Positions 23,998-30,546 of a DNA stretch of 64,000 nucleotides are shown here, one piece after another (within the stretch, counting starts at the first letter, position 1; every line of letters begins with the position of its first letter). This DNA comes from JADKAC01 sp964492065 (lineage in GTDB: Bacteria; Bacteroidota; Bacteroidia; Chitinophagales; BACL12): the NCBI GenBank assembly GCA_964492065.1, contig CAZBHH010000003.1:62001-126000 (forward strand), in the 5' to 3' direction. The notes beneath the pieces are model-generated. The model was not told the origin of the DNA, ran no database searches, and saw nothing but the letters and a program-made list of their open reading frames with translations. The position numbers were made by a program, and so were the translations under genes.

Positions 23998-25078
23998 TCC
24001 ACGTCAAAAACGCCAGCACAATAAATCGAAGAAAAAGCAAGTTGGCCTTCCACCGGGTTCACTGATATACACCGGCAACCGGAAAGTGGATTACGTGCGC
24101 ATTACTGCCTATATTTTCGATGAAACTTCATTCGAGGAAAAGACCTTCAGGCAAAGAGAACTGGAACAATGGCAAATCCCGCCGGACAAATACATCTGGG
24201 TTAAAATTGTCGGGTTGCACGACATCCCCCTGATGGAGACCATAGCGAAGAAATTCAACTTGCATATCCTGGTGATGGAAGACATTTTGAATGTGTACCA
24301 ATTTCCCAAAATCGATGCGCACCAGAAGACCGGGATTTTATTCCTCGCACTCAATGAAATCAACCTGGCAGAACCTGCCCGGGAAATTGAAACCGATCAG
24401 GTAAGCATCATTCTTTCCAGGCAAATCATGCTCACCTTCCAGGAACGGGAAAGCCCGCTGTTTGCACCGGTTATTCAACGGCTGCAGGCGGGCAATTCGA
24501 GATTGAGAAAAATGGGAACGGGGTATTTGGGTTATTCGCTCATAGATACGCTGATAGACAACTATGTGGATACTCTGGAAAAATTTGACGAAGAGTTCTA
24601 TGCCCTGGAAGATGAAATCCTCGGCAACCCCGATGTCAACCAGTTGCACAGCATTCACCGCCTGAACAAAAACATGATAGCCATCCGCAAGGCCGCCGCA
24701 CCGGTAAAGGAAATTATCGCCGGCATGCTCAAAATTGAAGATGAAATCATTGCCGAAGATCTATACGTGTACCTGAAGGACGTTCAGGATCACATCATTA
24801 AAGTAATTGCAACTATCGATTCCGACCGGGAGACTTTGACGAACATGATCAACATCAACATCACCAATCAAAGCACCAAACTCAACGAGACGATAAAGGT
24901 GCTCACGATAATATCCACTATTTTTATTCCGCTCTCCTTTATTGCGGGTATATACGGTATGAATTTTAAAAATATGCCTGAACTGGAGAGCAAAAACGGT
25001 TATTATATTTTGCTGAGCATTATGGCGGTGGTGGTAATCGCTCAACTGATTTACTACCGGTACAAACGATGGCTGTAA
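23987..25078 (+). CDS. corA: Magnesium/cobalt transporter CorA
   Basis: 363 residues from GTG 23987, overlapping the preceding gene. The N-terminal cytoplasmic domain and long helices (about 170-300) lead to the first membrane segment, which ends in the signature motif Y-GMN (FIAGIYGMNF, about 326-335), followed by the second membrane segment (YYILLSIMAVVVIAQLIYY) and a short basic tail. A basic N-terminus (NPRQKRQHNKSKKKQ) precedes the core. CorA forms a homopentameric Mg2+ channel. The length is within the family range. Confidence 0.95.
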   Translation: MKNNPRQKRQHNKSKKKQVGLPPGSLIYTGNRKVDYVRITAYIFDETSFEEKTFRQRELEQWQIPPDKYIWVKIVGLHDIPLMETIAKKFNLHILVMEDILNVYQFPKIDAHQKTGILFLALNEINLAEPAREIETDQVSIILSRQIMLTFQERESPLFAPVIQRLQAGNSRLRKMGTGYLGYSLIDTLIDNYVDTLEKFDEEFYALEDEILGNPDVNQLHSIHRLNKNMIAIRKAAAPVKEIIAGMLKIEDEIIAEDLYVYLKDVQDHIIKVIATIDSDRETLTNMININITNQSTKLNETIKVLTIISTIFIPLSFIAGIYGMNFKNMPELESKNGYYILLSIMAVVVIAQLIYYRYKRWL

Positions 25079-25111
25079 AAAAAGCGCTGCAACAAAATCT
25101 TGTGCAGCGCT
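25077..25111 (-). terminator. Intrinsic terminator for the DUF4252 operon
   Basis: A 9-bp stem (AGCGCTGCA at 25083-25091 with its complement at 25103-25111) with an 11-nt loop. The A run at its left gives a T tract on the minus strand, 30 nt past the stop of the minus-strand DUF4252 gene. It also lies just after the convergent corA. Confidence 0.8.
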
Positions 25112-25140
25112 CCAATTCCAAACCTCTGTGTAGTTTGTAA

Positions 25141-25638
25141 TTACAGAATTGACGGGGTGCAGTATTGCAGTCCTTGCCGTAAGTCCCGCATATCCACCCT
25201 GCAATGTATTTTTAAATAAACCAATGTCTCGCCGGTTTCATCAATAAAAATCACAACTCTTTTTATTGCGCCTTTCTTATTTTGCCTTATATGCATTTGC
25301 ACATCGGCTTCACTATCGGAAATGCTGAGCAATTCTTTGTAATCCCGCTTCTCCATCCTGTTTAATTTCCTGTTGATTTTCGCATCGTTGGCATCGTAGC
25401 AGTTGCCTTCCCTGATACAGATATTGATATTGCCGATTTTTGAAATTACATTTGACAAATCCATATTTTCCATATCGCTCCCGCTCACATAATCGTCGGA
25501 TAAGTGAATTAGAGACTTCACGATAAGGCCGGGTATCCACAGGTTTAATTTAGTACCATCCCCACCGGGAATTGTCGCATGCGCATGCGCCGCAGAACCG
25601 GCTATTGTACACGCCAGCAGTAAAAACAAATATTTCAT
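25141..25638 (-). CDS. DUF4252 domain-containing exported protein (copy 2)
   Basis: 165 residues with a signal peptide (MKYLFLLLACTIAGSAAHAHA, about 1-20). It has the DUF4252 layout: an N-terminal segment LIHLSDDYVSGSDMENMDLSNVISKIGNI, then ELLSISDSEADVQMHIRQNKK and IDETGETLVYLKIHCRVDMRDL, which matches the last third of its neighbour at 25659-26183. It lies 20 nt downstream of that paralogue, in one operon ended by a clear terminator. DUF4252 genes often sit beside an ECF sigma factor and an anti-sigma factor, but neither is present here. Function unknown. Confidence 0.78.
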   Translation of the reverse strand: MKYLFLLLACTIAGSAAHAHATIPGGDGTKLNLWIPGLIVKSLIHLSDDYVSGSDMENMDLSNVISKIGNINICIREGNCYDANDAKINRKLNRMEKRDYKELLSISDSEADVQMHIRQNKKGAIKRVVIFIDETGETLVYLKIHCRVDMRDLRQGLQYCTPSIL

Positions 25639-25658
25639 AGCGCCGATTTTATTGTGAT

Positions 25659-26183
25659 TTATTTATCCAGTTCCTTTAAATTATCCAGGCCTTCTATTTC
25701 CATGCTATCTGCTATTTTGGATATATTGCGCAGGTCAATATCTCCGAACAGATCAACCAGAACAAACTCCTCACCGGTAACTAAAATCAGCAATTCATTG
25801 ATGATGTTTTCATTGCCGGGATCTCTTCTGACCAGCAGGTTTACCTTGCCTGTCTCGTCATAGACGGTGAGCAGCTCTTCAAACCTATCCAATGAGATGG
25901 AAGATGCAGCTTCTGCATATAAATCGGCCGAGCGTTGTAATGCATCCTCTTGTTCATAGGCCAGTACACGAATACCCTGGAGACCCTTGGCCATTGTCGC
26001 CAGGTCTGCTTCAGATTCTGGCGCAGCGCTCGCCATGAGATCAAACATTGTTTCGGAAACCATAATGCTGGTAAATCCCTCCTTACCTTCGTACTTGTTA
26101 AAGAATTGGTTCACCTGTTCATTTTGGGCAATGGAAAGCGCATAAGCCGACACGGCAATTGCGAATGTTAAAAGACGTTTCAT
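25659..26183 (-). CDS. DUF4252 domain-containing exported protein (copy 1)
   Basis: 174 residues from ATG 26183 (MKRLLTFAIAVSAYALSIAQ, a clean signal peptide). A longer frame to 26252 adds a poor N-terminus and is not used. The DUF4252 core has FFNKYEGKEGFTSIMVSETMF, followed by MAKGLQGIRVLAYEQED and a C-terminal VDLFGDIDLRNISKIADSMEI. It is the first gene of the tandem pair. The protein is probably periplasmic or surface located; its role is unknown. Confidence 0.85.
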   Translation of the reverse strand: MKRLLTFAIAVSAYALSIAQNEQVNQFFNKYEGKEGFTSIMVSETMFDLMASAAPESEADLATMAKGLQGIRVLAYEQEDALQRSADLYAEAASSISLDRFEELLTVYDETGKVNLLVRRDPGNENIINELLILVTGEEFVLVDLFGDIDLRNISKIADSMEIEGLDNLKELDK

Positions 26184-26258
26184 TGTTACATGTTTAGTTG
26201 TTAAATTGATAATCGTAAGGCGGGCGGCAATGCAAAAAGTTACAGTGCGCACCGATTT

Positions 26259-26732
26259 TTATTTGCGCACGCCGTAGATAAAGGCGCTGCACTGCATCAA
26301 CTGAAAAAACAGGTTATTGAGGCGCAGTGTGATGTTTACCGGCGCTACCGCCACATCCGGGTAGATGGTGAACAGGTTTTTCAATTCGTGTATTTTGCCT
26401 TCAATACTGTAGAAAAAACGCCTGGCATCCCAACCCACGTATTTGGCCTGGCTCGGATCAACGAGATGTTTATTGCTTAAGGTGTGATTATGCACCACCC
26501 GGTTAAAGTTAAAGTTCTTCTCAAATGCCGCTTCAATGGCTTTGGTCTTCAATGCATAGACCAGCTCCTTCCGGTTTACGCCTTCGTTATTGCGATGCTC
26601 CAAAAGGCGCAGATTATCCCGCAGCTCTCGCAACAGGTTATTCTGAATCAGATCTTTTGATTTGGCACGTGTATTCAGGAATTGAATCAATTCCTTCAAA
26701 CTTGAAATTCCCGTGCTGATGTAATCTGTCAT
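26259..26732 (-). CDS. Conserved-looking protein of unknown function
   Basis: 157 residues, no signal peptide, mainly helical by composition: ISSLKELIQFLNTRAKSKDLIQNNLLRELRDNL at the N-terminus, then AFEKNFNFNRVVHNHTLSNKH, and a C-terminal ITLRLNNLFFQLMQCSAFIYGVRK. I do not recognise a family. It follows the SET-domain gene by 58 nt on the same strand and precedes the DUF4252 pair by 75 nt, so co-transcription with the SET gene is possible. Confidence 0.6.
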   Translation of the reverse strand: MTDYISTGISSLKELIQFLNTRAKSKDLIQNNLLRELRDNLRLLEHRNNEGVNRKELVYALKTKAIEAAFEKNFNFNRVVHNHTLSNKHLVDPSQAKYVGWDARRFFYSIEGKIHELKNLFTIYPDVAVAPVNITLRLNNLFFQLMQCSAFIYGVRK

Positions 26733-26790
26733 TGGCAGATAAAATTAAAAGGAATTCCACCGGAAATACAAGTGCAGCTTCCGGCCGTAA

Positions 26791-27228
26791 TTACGGGTGT
26801 TGTTTTTTCTTCTTAATGGCCTGTTGTTCCCACCAAACCGGCGTGTTGTCATCAGGGTCCAGGTTGTAGTTCACGGTAATCTCCTCACCGGCTTCAATAT
26901 CGCGGATACTCACAAACTCCAACACATTAAAATCAAAATCGGGAATATACTTTGCATTCGGCGTATAGGAGTGATTATACAGTGAGCCATAACCCATAGC
27001 CAACGCTCCCTTCTTCCCGTTGTTACCCCATTCAAAATAATATTCGTACAAAAACGTGTCGTTGATATTGAGCCTGTCTTTAGCGCTGAAGACAATCATC
27101 GGGCACACTTCTATCGTTTCGCCTTTCCTGATTTTTTTCGTGGTGAAGACTCCCCGTCCCCTGTCGGCTGTGCGTGATACCAATAAATGTCCCGGCGACC
27201 GCGGGGTAATAGTTCTGTATTTTTCCAT
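26791..27228 (-). CDS. SET-domain protein-lysine methyltransferase
   Basis: 145 residues, essentially only a SET domain. The N-terminal strand pair RGRGVFTTKKIRKGETIEVCP (24-43) is the first SET motif. GSLYNHSYTPNA with the AdoMet-binding Asn-His (85-86) and GEEITVNYN with the catalytic-site Tyr (114-122) form the pseudoknot. No post-SET cysteine triplet is visible. SET enzymes transfer methyl groups from AdoMet to protein lysines; bacterial targets are mostly unknown, although chlamydial SET proteins act on histone-like proteins. The gene lies 9 nt after a small lysine-rich protein gene and faces ybaB, so a nucleoid-protein substrate is a reasonable hypothesis. Confidence 0.88.
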   Translation of the reverse strand: MEKYRTITPRSPGHLLVSRTADRGRGVFTTKKIRKGETIEVCPMIVFSAKDRLNINDTFLYEYYFEWGNNGKKGALAMGYGSLYNHSYTPNAKYIPDFDFNVLEFVSIRDIEAGEEITVNYNLDPDDNTPVWWEQQAIKKKKQHP

Positions 27229-27237
27229 TGCGATTGC

Positions 27238-27489
27238 TTATTTCAGGCCGTCAAAAACCCCGGTGATTTTTGAATTAAAATCCTTCTTCAATTGATTGAA
27301 GTGCGCTTTTACCGACTTGCCCTTCGGCAGAGACTTGGTGCGATTAATTTCTTTTAACATCTCGTCGTACAAATTGAGCAGGCTTTCGGCCTTTGCTTCC
27401 ACTTGTTTTGAATCAGAGTGGATCAGTACGTAATCTATAGCCGCCGAAATACTATAGCGCACCCGTTTTTTTAATTCTCGTTTTTTCAT
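27238..27489 (-). CDS. Small lysine-rich protein of unknown function
   Basis: 83 residues from ATG 27489 (MKKRELKKRVRYSISAAIDY), about 15 lysines and 4 arginines; helical and basic, with no signal peptide. A longer frame to 27528 would run through the -7 promoter box and is rejected. It is the first gene of the operon with the SET methyltransferase (9-nt gap) and shares its short intergenic region with divergent ybaB. Size, charge and neighbours allow a nucleic-acid- or nucleoid-associated role, or a role as methylation substrate, but no domain is recognised. Confidence 0.65.
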   Translation of the reverse strand: MKKRELKKRVRYSISAAIDYVLIHSDSKQVEAKAESLLNLYDEMLKEINRTKSLPKGKSVKAHFNQLKKDFNSKITGVFDGLK

Positions 27490-27504
27490 ATTGATATGGT
27501 GAGC

Positions 27505-27512
27505 CAAAGATA
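27505..27512 (-). promoter_or_regulatory. -7 promoter box (TATCTTTG) for the Lys-rich/SET operon
   Basis: CAAAGATA on the plus strand reads TATCTTTG on the minus strand, 15 nt upstream of the ATG at 27489. It is one arm of a perfect inverted repeat with the ybaB box, separated by only 2 nt. Confidence 0.6.
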
Positions 27513-27514
27513 AA

Positions 27515-27522
27515 TATCTTTG
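27515..27522 (+). promoter_or_regulatory. -7 promoter box (TATCTTTG) for ybaB
   Basis: An exact TAnnTTTG match 17 nt before the ybaB ATG at 27540; it is the mirror arm of the box at 27505-27512. The two -7 boxes point away from each other, so each promoter's -33 region overlaps the other promoter. Confidence 0.6.
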
Positions 27523-27539
27523 CAGCAAATACTAATACT

Positions 27540-27848
27540 ATGTTTGATCTGGGAAAAGCCATGGAACTCAAGAAGAAAATGGAAGAGATGAAAGCCCGGC
27601 TGGATTCCATTTCGGTGGATGGCATTGCCGGAGAGGGCAATGAAAAGGTCATCGTTACGGCAACGGCAAATAAGGACATCAAAAATATCGACATCAGTGT
27701 GGAATTAATAGCCGGTGGCGATAAAGAGCATATAGAGGACTTACTGCTGACGGCAATAGGCCGTGCGATGCAGCAGGCGCAAAAGGTCTCCGAAGCAGAG
27801 GCGAGGCAGATGGCGCTAAGCGGCGGTTTCTCCGGGCTCGGTATTTAA
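27540..27848 (+). CDS. YbaB/EbfC family nucleoid-associated protein
   Basis: 102 residues. YbaB core: N-terminal helix MFDLGKAMELKKKMEEMKARLDSI, a beta sheet with VIVTATANKDIKNIDISVELI, then a C-terminal helical arm DLLLTAIGRAMQQAQKVSEAEARQM. These dimeric DNA-binding proteins coat or bridge DNA; in many bacteria the gene lies next to dnaX/recR, but here it stands alone opposite the Lys-rich/SET operon. Its stop codon shares bases with the stop of the convergent CaiB-type gene (TTAA). Confidence 0.92.
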   Translation: MFDLGKAMELKKKMEEMKARLDSISVDGIAGEGNEKVIVTATANKDIKNIDISVELIAGGDKEHIEDLLLTAIGRAMQQAQKVSEAEARQMALSGGFSGLGI

Positions 27849-28897
27849 GATTGCAATGTGAATACCGCCGAGCGCACCCGTTTGCCGTCGGCATCTTCCA
27901 GAATCAATGCCCTTGCCTCGGGCAGTTCAAACAGCTCGGCTATATTCCGGATTATACCCACCGGAATAGCATGAATCTCGCACTCACGCATAAAGGCATC
28001 GCCTGTCAGCTTTACGGCTTGCTGCTGAATTTTCACCGACAGCATTTTCCGGTTAATCACCCGCTGCACATTGGTTGCGAATGCGGAATCGGTGGCAAGG
28101 GCTTCTGAATGCAATACCGCACACAGCCTTTTAAATTGAGCATCCGTCCCCACGGCGAGCACGAATTGTTTTCCGTCACCGGTGGTTATCACCTCGCCAT
28201 ACGGAGCAATATTCGGGTGCAACAATCCCCGCGGCTGCGGCAAATGTCCGGCATTTAACCAATTGGCCGACTGGTTTGCCAGCGAGGCAATGGCGGCATC
28301 CCACAGCGATACGGTGACCTGTGTGCCCCTACCGCATTCCGCTCTTTTTAATAATGCTATTAAAATGCCCTCCTTTAGCTGGTGGGCGGCAAACAAATCG
28401 ATTATCGCCACGGGGATTTTACACAAGGTTTGGCTATCCATTCCGTTCATGCTGAGCCAACCGGTTTCCGCCTGCATTACCATATCGAAAGCCACACGCT
28501 CGGAGTCGGGGCCAAACCCAAACAACCGGGCGTAGATGATGGCGGGATTTATCGCCTTGAGCGTCTCATAATCCACTTTGAGTTTTTCGGCATCGCCTTT
28601 CTTCCAATTGCAAATGGCGATATCGGCATCTGTGATCAACTCCAGCATGGCAGCGTAATCTTTTTCTTGTGTCAGATCGAGAAACACGTGTTCCTTGTTC
28701 CAGTTGACGCTGTTAAAATAGGCGGGTGTATTATCCGAGCCTGACTCCTCCGGCAGTTTCCAAAACCGGGTGGCGTCGCCACCGGTTTTTGGATTTTCAA
28801 TTTTTATCACCCGGGCTCCCATTTCGGCAAAAAACATCCCGACGGCGGGTCCGGCCAGAATCCCCGCAAACTCAACCACTTTTAATTTGTTTACCAT
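27845..28897 (-). CDS. CaiB/BaiF family CoA transferase
   Basis: 350 residues of class III CoA-transferase. Opening VVEFAGILAGPAVGMFFAEMGARVIKIE is the family signature, followed by TGGDATRFW, the VFLDLTQE strand and NPAIIYARLFGFGPDSER with FDMVMQAETGW, in which the catalytic Asp should be the one in the FDMVMQ segment. The length is a little below the 380-400 usual. It transfers CoA between carboxylic acids; substrate not determinable here. It is convergent with ybaB, sharing a TTAA stop overlap. Confidence 0.9.
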   Translation of the reverse strand: MVNKLKVVEFAGILAGPAVGMFFAEMGARVIKIENPKTGGDATRFWKLPEESGSDNTPAYFNSVNWNKEHVFLDLTQEKDYAAMLELITDADIAICNWKKGDAEKLKVDYETLKAINPAIIYARLFGFGPDSERVAFDMVMQAETGWLSMNGMDSQTLCKIPVAIIDLFAAHQLKEGILIALLKRAECGRGTQVTVSLWDAAIASLANQSANWLNAGHLPQPRGLLHPNIAPYGEVITTGDGKQFVLAVGTDAQFKRLCAVLHSEALATDSAFATNVQRVINRKMLSVKIQQQAVKLTGDAFMRECEIHAIPVGIIRNIAELFELPEARALILEDADGKRVRSAVFTLQS

Positions 28898-28939
28898 AGG
28901 TTGTAAATATATCTAATCAGTATTATCTACATTAGCGCA

Positions 28940-29137
28940 ATGAATGCAACTGTGATTTCGAGGTGGATACGCATAGTAATCGGCGTATTTTTGACCGGCG
29001 CATCTATAGCCGGTTGCATCCTGTCGTTTAAGGAAGGCGATAAACAAACCGGTTATCTGCTGATCGGCGGCTCCGTATTGGCTATCATTTACTTGTACGC
29101 CGTACTAACCGGCAAATCGGGCTTTGGCAAAATTTAA
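28940..29137 (+). CDS. Small two-helix membrane protein, unknown function
   Basis: 65 residues. Two hydrophobic segments are visible: VISRWIRIVIGVFLTGASIAG (about 5-25) and YLLIGGSVLAIIYLYAV (about 40-56), joined by a short polar KEGDKQTG loop, with a GKSGFGKI tail. No recognised family. It is divergent from the CoA-transferase gene (42 bp) and 63 bp upstream of the metallophosphoesterase gene. Composition and good coding frame support a real gene. Confidence 0.6.
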   Translation: MNATVISRWIRIVIGVFLTGASIAGCILSFKEGDKQTGYLLIGGSVLAIIYLYAVLTGKSGFGKI

Positions 29138-29200
29138 CCGGTGTACAATATCGGATGTCGCAGGGCGTCAGGCATATAAATTAACCTAATTTTTAATTCC

Positions 29201-30433
29201 ATGCCGGGACGATTTGTGTTGCTGTTTGTCTCTCTTGCAATAATGGATGTGTACGCATTCCTGGCATTGCATACTGCAATAGGCAGCAGCTCATGGTTGT
29301 ATATCATCTATTTCGGCATTTCGCTGTTCGCCTTCGGCGCATTGACGCTCTTTTTTTCGGGCAATCTCGCCGTGCGAATTAACATACCCCGACGTCACCT
29401 CGTTTCATTGATATTTGGCATATTTCTTCCCAAATGCATTCTATCGGTATTTCTATTGGTGGAAGATATCGCCCGATTGATAAAATACGGAATTACAAAA
29501 ATCGCATCCGGTATGTTGCACTATGAAACATTACATCCCGGGTTGGAGCGCTCCGCTGTTTGGAGTTGGGTGGCCATAACATTCACCGCTGTAATGGCGC
29601 TTGCTCTAATCTACGGCGCACTGTTTAATGTGTATAATTATCAATTGCGAAACATACCATTAGCATTGGCGCAATTACCCGCTGCATTCCGGGGGTTCAA
29701 AGTGGTTCAGATATCCGATATACATTCGGGGAGTTTATCCCGGAAAGCCTCAATACAAAAAGCGGTAGATACCATAAATAAGTTAGATCCCGACCTCGTC
29801 TTTTTCACCGGCGACCTGGTAAACAATATCGCTGCCGAAGCGCTGCCGTTTATAGATGTACTCGGTGGTATTCAATCGAAGTACGGCGTGTATTCGGTAT
29901 TGGGAAATCACGACTACGGCGATTATATTCAATGGGACAGCGCCGAAGACAAAGTGCGGAATTTCATGCAAATCCGGGCATTGCACTCGCAACTGGGATG
30001 GCGCTTATTATTAAATGAACACGTGCAGATTGAAAGCGGCAATGCGGCTATAACCATTGCCGGGGTGGAGAACTGGAGCGCAAGCAGCCGGTTTCCGAAA
30101 CACGGAAAACTGCAGCATGCGCTTAGCGGTATCGACGCATCCCAAACCATTTTGTTATTGTCGCACGACCCTTCGCACTGGGAAGCAGAGGTGCTGCAAC
30201 ACCCCGCAAAAATTGATGTGATGTTTGCCGGTCATACTCACGGGATGCAGTTCGGTATCGAGTTGGGAAATTTTAAGTGGAGCCCGGTACAGTATTTCTA
30301 TAAGCAATGGGCAGGATTGTACGAAAGCAGCGGCAGATACCTCTACGTCAACCGCGGATTCGGCGTATTGGGCTACAGAGGCCGCATCGGGATACTTCCC
30401 GAGATTACCCTGTTCACACTGCAGACAAAGTAA
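29201..30433 (+). CDS. Membrane-anchored metallophosphoesterase (YkuE/YaeI-like)
   Basis: 410 residues. Four hydrophobic segments occupy the N-terminal 150 residues, then a calcineurin-like phosphoesterase domain: VVQISDIHSGSL (metal ligands Asp, His), FFTGDLVNN, VLGNHDYGDY with the catalytic GNHD, LLSHDPSHWE, and MFAGHTHGMQFGI with the final GHTHG. All metal ligands are present. In related proteins such as YaeI (LpxG) the activity is UDP-2,3-diacylglucosamine hydrolysis, but the substrate here cannot be decided. Same strand as the giant outer-membrane protein, 160 bp upstream. Confidence 0.88.
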   Translation: MPGRFVLLFVSLAIMDVYAFLALHTAIGSSSWLYIIYFGISLFAFGALTLFFSGNLAVRINIPRRHLVSLIFGIFLPKCILSVFLLVEDIARLIKYGITKIASGMLHYETLHPGLERSAVWSWVAITFTAVMALALIYGALFNVYNYQLRNIPLALAQLPAAFRGFKVVQISDIHSGSLSRKASIQKAVDTINKLDPDLVFFTGDLVNNIAAEALPFIDVLGGIQSKYGVYSVLGNHDYGDYIQWDSAEDKVRNFMQIRALHSQLGWRLLLNEHVQIESGNAAITIAGVENWSASSRFPKHGKLQHALSGIDASQTILLLSHDPSHWEAEVLQHPAKIDVMFAGHTHGMQFGIELGNFKWSPVQYFYKQWAGLYESSGRYLYVNRGFGVLGYRGRIGILPEITLFTLQTK

Positions 30434-30546
30434 CCTGCATTCCGGCCGAAAGTTAATACACCTGAATATGTAAACCCGGAGATACAAGTGCAAATAAGAA
30501 CACCCGGTGGAAAGCGTTTAACGGAGTACAGTTAAATTCGCTTTAA

